From positions 1 to 45,543 of IMG/VR virus record IMGVR_UViG_3300033064_001947: 45,543 nt of DNA; one strand, 5' to 3'. The notes beneath the pieces are model-generated. The model saw only the letters and a program-made list of their open reading frames with translations. It was not told where the DNA came from and did not search any database. A program made the position numbers and the translations under genes. Shown one piece after another: positions 40,472-45,543 of the stretch. The DNA is from a virus. Position 1 is the first letter of the stretch. Each line of letters begins with the position of its first letter.

Positions 40472-41001
40472 ATATTATCTATTATATAATCCAAATTTGG
40501 ATTTTTGCCCTTCAAATCTTTCCAATACTGTGATGTTAAAAATGGTTTATACAATGAATCCATATTTGCATACGCTTCTTTTTCCCACGGAAGATTTTTA
40601 TATGTATTATTTTTAGTCATTATTTTTTTATAATCCAATACTTTAATTATTGGTTTATTTTTCCATAATAAAGTTTTCCAATCTGTTGATACTGTCAATT
40701 CCTCACGAGAAATTTGTTTTACGTGTGTCAATTCATGTATTAAAACTTTTATAATGCCAGGAAAACTTAATGTTGGATTGAAATGTAAATAAAATTTGTC
40801 CTTATTTAACGAATTATTATTTAATACAATATCACCTGAAATATTAGGATTTTCCTTTTTCTTTACAATTATTTTAGAATTAATTCCATATTTTTTACTC
40901 ATAAAGTCAATGATTGATTTAGATATTAACGTTTCATATGATTTCATTTTCGTATCTGAAACAAACATACCTTCTAATAATATATTTTTTAATTTAATCA
41001 T
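40468..41001 (-). CDS. HExxH metalloprotease-like protein with capsid-type leader
   Basis: A 177-residue protein: leader MIKLKNILLE before glycine, identical to that of the CCA-adding enzyme. A zinc-protease signature HELTH lies at residues 89-93 (VLIHELTHVKQ), and a candidate third ligand in W-E-K-E-A-Y-A-N near residue 140. The remainder is not assigned to a family. If packaged, it would be a protease delivered to the host. Confidence 0.78.
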   Translation of the reverse strand: MIKLKNILLEGMFVSDTKMKSYETLISKSIIDFMSKKYGINSKIIVKKKENPNISGDIVLNNNSLNKDKFYLHFNPTLSFPGIIKVLIHELTHVKQISREELTVSTDWKTLLWKNKPIIKVLDYKKIMTKNNTYKNLPWEKEAYANMDSLYKPFLTSQYWKDLKGKNPNLDYIIDNI

Positions 41002-41528
41002 TTTAGTTTATAAATATATTTTTTATCATTTTTACTTGAAAATATAATCTTATCAACCATTATTTTTACACCCCGAAATGTAGTATTACCAACCAAATGA
41101 CTGTTTGAAAATTTCTTAACATACGCTAATGTTACATGAGGATTATACTCCTTATATGTATTATGGTTTTCCAATTGTTTTTCTAAAAAATAATGAACTT
41201 TTTCTAAATATTTACTCTTAACATTAATTATTACTACATCATAGTCATCTGGATCGGTAAATTTATCTATTTCGTCTAATTCAACTATAAATGGTTTAAG
41301 TATTTTTAATATTTTAAACGTTTTCTTTGGAAGTTCTTCCTCAATACCATATAATATTGTAAAATGTATTTCATCTTCGCGTCCATCAGATGCTAAAGTG
41401 CTATCTAATATTTCACTTTTTCCAAATGCAATAATTTTATTGGCTAATATTTTATCTATATCAAATTGAGTAGATGAATAGTCATATGATACTCCAAGGT
41501 TCTCTAATATATTTTTTAATATAATCAT
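40998..41528 (-). CDS. 2H phosphoesterase with capsid-type leader
   Basis: A 176-residue protein with two H-x-T motifs, His55-Phe-Thr57 (EIHFTILYG) and His131-Val-Thr133 (NPHVTLAYV), the signature of 2H phosphoesterases (2'-5' RNA ligase-like). Members act on 2',3'-cyclic phosphates or 2'-5' oligonucleotides; phage and viral members can degrade cyclic-oligonucleotide alarm signals. The leader is MIILKNILE before asparagine, a less typical cut site. Coupled to both neighbours by ATGA. Confidence 0.82.
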   Translation of the reverse strand: MIILKNILENLGVSYDYSSTQFDIDKILANKIIAFGKSEILDSTLASDGREDEIHFTILYGIEEELPKKTFKILKILKPFIVELDEIDKFTDPDDYDVVIINVKSKYLEKVHYFLEKQLENHNTYKEYNPHVTLAYVKKFSNSHLVGNTTFRGVKIMVDKIIFSSKNDKKYIYKLK

Positions 41529-41821
41529 CTCAACCGTATTACATTTTTATCAAACTTACGAGCATTCTTTTTTTCTTGTTTCATTTGTTTAACAATATCT
41601 GACAATTCCCGCGTCCAAAATTTTATATCATCACCAAGATGAGATGTCCACACAGACGTGGTTTTCAAATTAGCCAATATAATAGCAATATCATCATTCG
41701 TACTATACCAATAAAAATATCCCTCTCCACGTTTAAGTTTAATACCATATGGCTTCGCAATTTTATTCACGTTATGAATAGTTAATTTACCTTCTTCTAA
41801 TATTTTTCGTAATATAATCAT
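41525..41821 (-). CDS. Small protein with MIILRKILEEG leader
   Basis: Ninety-eight residues: leader MIILRKILEE before glycine, then an alpha/beta cargo (VNKIAKPYGIKLKRGEGYFY then SDIVKQMKQEKKNARKFD). Not recognised. Coupled by ATGA to the neighbours. Confidence 0.65.
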   Translation of the reverse strand: MIILRKILEEGKLTIHNVNKIAKPYGIKLKRGEGYFYWYSTNDDIAIILANLKTTSVWTSHLGDDIKFWTRELSDIVKQMKQEKKNARKFDKNVIRLR

Positions 41822-42636
41822 TTTATAAAAATAAATTCAAATCCCGCTATTTGTACAAAAACACATTGTTTATTTCCCCACTTTGAAATATAAGTTCCAG
41901 CAGTTGGATCACTACGGAAACCATCTGTAATCCATTCTTCCGGAGTTTCATCGTCATCTAATAAAGATGATAAATTTGCCATAAATAAAAATTTCTTAAT
42001 TGAAATTTTCTTTTTATTTTTCATCATGAGTTGCCAGTACTGCTCATTAGTATCATTTTTCATACGAAGTTTATCACATTGACCTATATATTTATATTTA
42101 GGTTGAGGATTCACTGCCTCATTCATTCCCAATATCTTTTTTAATTTACTTATTGTATCACTTGCTGATCTATGATATATTGCAATGCCACCGTTTTTCT
42201 TCCAAGATTTAATATTTTTAACTGTATCATCAATTAAAATATAATTTGATTTTGCATATCTACCCTTTTCACCCCTAGAAATTATTGCCGGAACATTACC
42301 CAATTCTCGTGAAATCCAAATTTTCTTTCCTTTAATACTATTAGCTTTTTTTGATGGTTTTGTCATTATAGTAGTATCAAAATTTTTATTGGCGAAATTC
42401 CATAGTTGCTTTGCATCCGGCATCCAACTCATATTTGCCCAAAATTTCAATCCTGCTTTATCAATAATAGACCAAAATTCTTTTGTACCATATTTATTCT
42501 CAAATTCCGTGCCGGATTTCATATTTTTGATACCTGTTAATGCAATAAAATCTCCATCAAAATCTGTAAGCACACCATCTAAATCCACAAACAGTTTATA
42601 CCGTTGTTCTTCTAATATAGGTTTTAATTTAATCAT
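41818..42636 (-). CDS. HAD 5'(3')-deoxyribonucleotidase-like protein with capsid-type leader
   Basis: A 272-residue protein: leader MIKLKPILEE before glutamine, then a HAD domain with the nucleophile motif D18-L-D20-G-V-L-T-D, a KPSKKAN segment (motif II region) and ILIDDTVKN (motif IV). This matches the 5' nucleotidase, deoxy (NT5C) group that dephosphorylates dNMPs. Near residue 178, M-N-E before alanine could release the C-terminal domain (residues about 180-272), which is separate and unrecognised. Confidence 0.82.
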   Translation of the reverse strand: MIKLKPILEEQRYKLFVDLDGVLTDFDGDFIALTGIKNMKSGTEFENKYGTKEFWSIIDKAGLKFWANMSWMPDAKQLWNFANKNFDTTIMTKPSKKANSIKGKKIWISRELGNVPAIISRGEKGRYAKSNYILIDDTVKNIKSWKKNGGIAIYHRSASDTISKLKKILGMNEAVNPQPKYKYIGQCDKLRMKNDTNEQYWQLMMKNKKKISIKKFLFMANLSSLLDDDETPEEWITDGFRSDPTAGTYISKWGNKQCVFVQIAGFEFIFIK

Positions 42637-43022
42637 ACCGAAAATTTCTTATTGCTCGTTTTAAAATCTTTTTTTCTCATAATGGTTTTTGCAACCATTT
42701 CAAATTCATGCGCATGTGGGTCCCATTTCAATACAAATGGAACATTAACATCTGTTCGCATATCTTTCAATACAGCTTCGGCGTGATCACCTAATTTTGA
42801 AATTGATTTGCCATATTTTTTATAGGTTTGTTGGAAAAGTCTGATTACTTCTGCAGGTGTAATTTCTTTTATATTTCTATAATCATTTACCCTATCTAAA
42901 AAATGCCTGGTAAATTCAATATCAATACCTACATAATCCCACAGATTATCTAAATACTGTTCAATTTTCTTCAATTGACTTGACGTAATATATTCTACCA
43001 ATAATCTTTTTAATTTAATCAT
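42633..43022 (-). CDS. Conserved phage protein with MIKLKRLLVE leader
   Basis: A 129-residue protein: leader MIKLKRLLVE before tyrosine, then IEFTRHFLDRVNDYRN, TPAEVIRLFQQTYKKYG and a C-terminal VAKTIMRKKDFKTSN. I recognise this conserved body from marine T4-type phages; its function is unknown. It is coupled to the HAD gene. Confidence 0.72.
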   Translation of the reverse strand: MIKLKRLLVEYITSSQLKKIEQYLDNLWDYVGIDIEFTRHFLDRVNDYRNIKEITPAEVIRLFQQTYKKYGKSISKLGDHAEAVLKDMRTDVNVPFVLKWDPHAHEFEMVAKTIMRKKDFKTSNKKFSV

Positions 43023-43326
43023 TTATTTTCTCTAATCTCCGCGGTGGGTCTGGTAATTCATCTTCTACATTTAAAAAATTCCATGGGCCAGGGGCAAACT
43101 GTATAGTATATTCCTTTCCATATATATCATAAACTAAAAACAATATATTATTATCAGAGGTGACCATCATATATCCCACTGACATATCTAATGTTATCCA
43201 ATTTGCATTCATTTGTTTAGTAGAATCATTGTATGAATAAATCAGAGTTTTCCATAAATTAGGAGTACTTTCTTGGGCAACTAATGCGCCTACTAAACAT
43301 AGTATAATTAATATTCGTTTAAAAAT
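43015..43326 (-). CDS. Exported small protein with probable non-AUG start
   Basis: The first ATG (43212) gives 65 residues, but the frame is open upstream and encodes a classic signal peptide, FKRILIILCLVGALVAQ before E-S. No ATG, GTG or TTG occurs upstream in frame; an ATT at 43324-43326 lies 6 bases after AGGGGG and gives 103 residues. ATT is used by infC in bacteria. The mature protein is acidic and proline-rich at its end (DELPDPPRRLEKIND); its function is unknown. It overlaps the end of the peptidase gene. Confidence 0.6.
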   Translation of the reverse strand: MFKRILIILCLVGALVAQESTPNLWKTLIYSYNDSTKQMNANWITLDMSVGYMMVTSDNNILFLVYDIYGKEYTIQFAPGPWNFLNVEDELPDPPRRLEKIND

Positions 43327-43873
43327 GATAATCCCCCTTTAAAATTTGCGATATAGTATAATGTGTATATTTAGTTTTTTCATCTATCTTTTTAGCAATA
43401 CTACATTTTTTACGATTATTATCAAAAGTATAACTCAAATGCACCCAATTTCCAAATTCCCATATACACTGATTAAATTCTAGGCCAGATTTTTTAATAA
43501 TCCAACTCCAAACATCCGTTACTGATACTCCCGCTATAACAAAATCAACAGCATTGCCTAATACATGATGTGAAGTATCATGACTTCCAATTATTCTATT
43601 CAATTCTATACATCTAAATCCACTTGTAACAAATACAGGTTTATTAAAATGTACACGTATAGGTTCAAGAGTATATTTACATACACTTATGAGATTTTGA
43701 ATTTGTTCCGGATTTGGAGTATTATTAATATTATTGCGGATTGCTGTTTGACTACGTATTAACTCACCATACGTAAAATGTGGTGTTAATTTATCGTCAG
43801 GTTTGTAAATATCCATTATTTTACCAGTCCGGTGATAGTATTTTTTCATTAAATCAAAAATTTTTCGGGACAT
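43319..43873 (-). CDS. Peptidase M15-type (D-Ala-D-Ala carboxypeptidase-like) endolysin candidate
   Basis: A 184-residue protein with the Peptidase_M15_3 layout: FTYGELIRSQTAIRNNI, SGFRCIELNRIIGS, the zinc motif S-H103-x6-D110 (SHHVLGNAVDF), and His145 (NWVHLSY). M15 enzymes cut peptidoglycan peptides, and phage members serve as endolysins or virion-associated lysins. There is no signal peptide, so export would need a holin or tail delivery. GGGAG lies 7 bases before the ATG. It is the first gene of this minus-strand run. Confidence 0.88.
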   Translation of the reverse strand: MSRKIFDLMKKYYHRTGKIMDIYKPDDKLTPHFTYGELIRSQTAIRNNINNTPNPEQIQNLISVCKYTLEPIRVHFNKPVFVTSGFRCIELNRIIGSHDTSHHVLGNAVDFVIAGVSVTDVWSWIIKKSGLEFNQCIWEFGNWVHLSYTFDNNRKKCSIAKKIDEKTKYTHYTISQILKGDYHF

Positions 43874-43916
43874 AATTCTTCTCCCATATTACTGTTTTTC
43901 ATTATAATCATTCAAT

Positions 43917-43924
43917 TATAAATA
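43917..43924 (-). promoter_or_regulatory. TATTTATA element before the M15 peptidase gene
   Basis: On the minus strand TATATTTATAATTGAAT lies about 45 bases before the 43873 start and matches the element at 23066-23073 over 17 bases. A TATAAT (GATTATAATG) is 13 bases further downstream and may be the actual -10. Confidence 0.4.
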
Positions 43925-44020
43925 TATAACTTTTTAATTATCCTACATAAATTTTTAATTCAAATTTCTTTAAAAATATTAGTACGGAAGAAAATTATAG
44001 TTAAATTTTAATAAAACCCC

Positions 44021-44049
44021 TTGACTTTTACCACAATTATGTTTATATT
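44021..44049 (+). promoter_or_regulatory. Sigma-70-type promoter of the lone plus-strand gene
   Basis: TTGACT, 17 bases, TATATT: close to the bacterial housekeeping consensus, 32 bases before the 44081 start. It does not share the extended flanks of the early promoters at 5138 and 7103. Confidence 0.75.
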
Positions 44050-44080
44050 AAACCATGATAAACAAAAAAGGGATAGTAAA

Positions 44081-44515
44081 ATGAAATTATCAATGTTAAT
44101 CTCAGAGCCGGATCAGGATATGGTTGAATTAAATAAAATGAATCTGAATTCCGGATATCCAAATTGGAATATCAATCACAATGACTATGAATATTTTTTG
44201 ACTGTTACTGGTTTAATTATCATTCAAAACTCAACTAACTCCAGCGATGTACTGGCGGCTTTTGTGGGCAATGAATGTCGTGGGGTGGCGTCCGCTACTC
44301 TAACATCTGAAGGTTGGCTTTGGTTTCTAATGGTTCGAGCGAATGTTGACGATGAGACAGTCACATTCCGGATATGGGATGCTGACCAGAATACGGTCTT
44401 GTGTGTTAGTAACGAAATTGTCTTCATAAGTGGCAACGCGTATGGGACTATAAATACACCATATCTTTTGGAAATCAACCCACCAATGCTGATGTTTCAG
44501 TCAAATGATAATTAA
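44081..44515 (+). CDS. Host-like secreted-domain protein (moron candidate)
   Basis: A 144-residue protein from the ATG at 44081 (GGGATAG upstream); an apparent earlier start lies inside the promoter. The body follows a pattern seen in secreted proteins of FCB-group bacteria: W-x-I-N-x-x-D-Y-E-Y-x-x-T-V-T, then LAAFVGNECRGVA and VTFRIWDADQNTVL. It has no signal peptide. Base composition from about 44220 to 44420 is clearly richer in G and C than its surroundings. Plus orientation, its own promoter and host-like sequence fit an acquired accessory gene. Confidence 0.65.
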   Translation: MKLSMLISEPDQDMVELNKMNLNSGYPNWNINHNDYEYFLTVTGLIIIQNSTNSSDVLAAFVGNECRGVASATLTSEGWLWFLMVRANVDDETVTFRIWDADQNTVLCVSNEIVFISGNAYGTINTPYLLEINPPMLMFQSNDN

Positions 44516-44523
44516 ATTAATGT

Positions 44524-45543
44524 TTATTTTACTAAATATAAATCTACTGTCCGCGAAATGGATTTCATTCGTACCCAATTTGATGACATTGGTTGATCCT
44601 TTAATACTGGCATTTGCCCCATCAATCCTACAAGGCACCATTCTTTGCGTTTTGGCCGTGGTATATATTTTAATTTTTTATCAAATCGTGGATTTAAAAT
44701 CCGGCGTTGTAATACACTACCATCACTGTCCACTGAACTTGAAATCGCCCCCTCTGGTATAACAATATCATCAGGAATTTTATCAACTTCATAACTAACT
44801 ATACTTCCACTTATATCTGGCCATCCTACAATAGAATAATTTTCATATAAATATCCACCAAAATCATCTTTTAAATATTTACTTTTCCAATGATTCCACG
44901 GATCGTTTCCAACAAATCCTGGTGCTTCGGGTGGTCTAATTACACCTATAGGTGTTTCATTTATTCGTGCAAGTCTTATTTTTTCGTCAACTAACACCAC
45001 AGTAGTTCCATATGGTATAGTGTCACCAGATAGCGTTTCAAAATATTCAGCATAATCAGCCGCAGGCCCCGTCCATGCTACATCAGCGTACCCAGTACCA
45101 TTTCCTGCAAATCTAAACACTGTTCCTGTAGTTGAATCAAATTCTGCAAAATCAAATTTGGTTGAAGTTGCTCTATTAACATCAATTTCTAATACATCGC
45201 TTGTAAATGACGCATTACGAGCATCAATTTTCACATTAACAACATTATCGGCTTCCCACGTATGTAGTATTGAACTTGGATTAGTAGTTCCAATTCCTAT
45301 ATTTCCTGTTCTATCAATTCTAACCTTTTCGCTAAATGTGCTTCCGTCAGCTGTAGAAATAGTTCCAAAAACAAAACCAGAAGTTGAAGTAATATCGCTT
45401 GGAACATAGAGCATCATGTTTTGGTCACTAGTGCCTAATCCAAACCTAGAATTTGCATTTGTCCTTAAACCAAACACTTGGTCAGCTCCAGTAATATCAG
45501 TTGAAATACCCAAATCAAGACTGACTAAAGGTGTTGTTGTTCC
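44524..45543 (-). CDS. Tail fibre or spike protein with Peptidase_G2-like domain (5' partial)
   Basis: The frame is open to the window edge (339 residues visible), so the apparent TTG start at 45513 is internal. It includes a tail-fibre type repeat DRTGNIGIGTTNPSSILHTW, then the intramolecular chaperone/autoprotease pattern ADYAEYFETLSGDTIPYGTT, RLARINETPIGVIRPP, and GNDPWNHWKSKYLKDDFGG. Peptidase_G2-type domains trimerise fibres and then cut themselves off. It converges with the 44081 gene. Confidence 0.82.
   Translation of the reverse strand, partial: GTTTPLVSLDLGISTDITGADQVFGLRTNANSRFGLGTSDQNMMLYVPSDITSTSGFVFGTISTADGSTFSEKVRIDRTGNIGIGTTNPSSILHTWEADNVVNVKIDARNASFTSDVLEIDVNRATSTKFDFAEFDSTTGTVFRFAGNGTGYADVAWTGPAADYAEYFETLSGDTIPYGTTVVLVDEKIRLARINETPIGVIRPPEAPGFVGNDPWNHWKSKYLKDDFGGYLYENYSIVGWPDISGSIVSYEVDKIPDDIVIPEGAISSSVDSDGSVLQRRILNPRFDKKLKYIPRPKRKEWCLVGLMGQMPVLKDQPMSSNWVRMKSISRTVDLYLVK

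Noticed and set aside
44505-44762. Plus-strand membrane-like ORF at the end of the 44081 gene
   Set aside because: It lies wholly opposite the tail-fibre coding sequence and is a shadow frame.
1-45543. tRNA or rRNA genes
   Set aside because: No cloverleaf with a GGTTCGAATCC-like arm or rRNA-like block was noticed by eye in the gaps; a tRNA search program would be decisive.

Overview
The window is an AT-rich stretch of a tailed-phage genome with a T4-type head-assembly module. Reading leftwards on the minus strand it carries the terminase large subunit (in two pieces), portal, two core-type proteins, gp21-type prohead protease (peptidase S80), an acidic gp22-type scaffold and a gp23-type major capsid protein. 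No integrase, att site, rRNA or tRNA was seen. The host is not shown directly. Signal peptides ending in GQ or AQ, and a secreted-protein-like domain at 44081-44515 of a kind I associate with marine FCB-group bacteria (Bacteroidota or Marinimicrobia-like), suggest a Gram-negative aquatic host; this is inference.

Layout. 1-7440: an early-type region of short, tightly overlapping plus-strand genes (KTSC, a radical SAM enzyme, many unknowns, a frameshifted DUF551 gene) interrupted by two small minus-strand groups. The two divergent gaps at about 5070-5200 and 7065-7186 share one promoter module. A TTCG-loop terminator (7643-7670) closes the late transcription unit. 7715-10488: capsid and scaffold. 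10730-18934: about 25 small genes between scaffold and protease, including a bS21 homologue. 18939-28919: protease, core proteins, portal with an intein, and a terminase split over two genes. 28916-33897: lysis-type membrane proteins and more small genes. 34720-43022: a run of recognisable enzymes. 43015-43873: a signal-peptide protein and an M15 peptidase. 44021-44515: a single plus-strand gene with its own promoter. 44524-45543: the end of a tail-fibre gene with a Peptidase_G2-like domain.

The main observation is that roughly thirty otherwise unrelated minus-strand proteins begin with one of a few short helical leaders that end in (L/I/V)-x-E followed by a small or polar residue, the cleavage pattern of T4 gp21 protease. 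Typical leaders are MKKSELRQIIREEIQKLNE and MIKLKNILLEG. I read them as capsid-targeting sequences like those of the T4 internal proteins. The predicted cargo includes a CCA-adding-type nucleotidyltransferase, a SpoT-like alarmone hydrolase, a P-loop kinase, a 2H phosphoesterase, a HAD deoxynucleotidase, an HExxH metalloprotease, a SWIM-finger protein and a nucleotidyltransferase-ligase fusion. If correct, this phage packs an unusually large enzyme set in its head for delivery with the DNA.

The second main observation is that the terminase is a fractured gene. An atypical split intein (32-residue N part, 108-residue C part) is separated by a Vsr/EDxHD endonuclease gene, in the manner of the AceL-TerL intein. 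Further endonuclease genes (two GIY-YIG, one more EDxHD, one HNH) and an HNH-containing portal intein make the region rich in homing elements.
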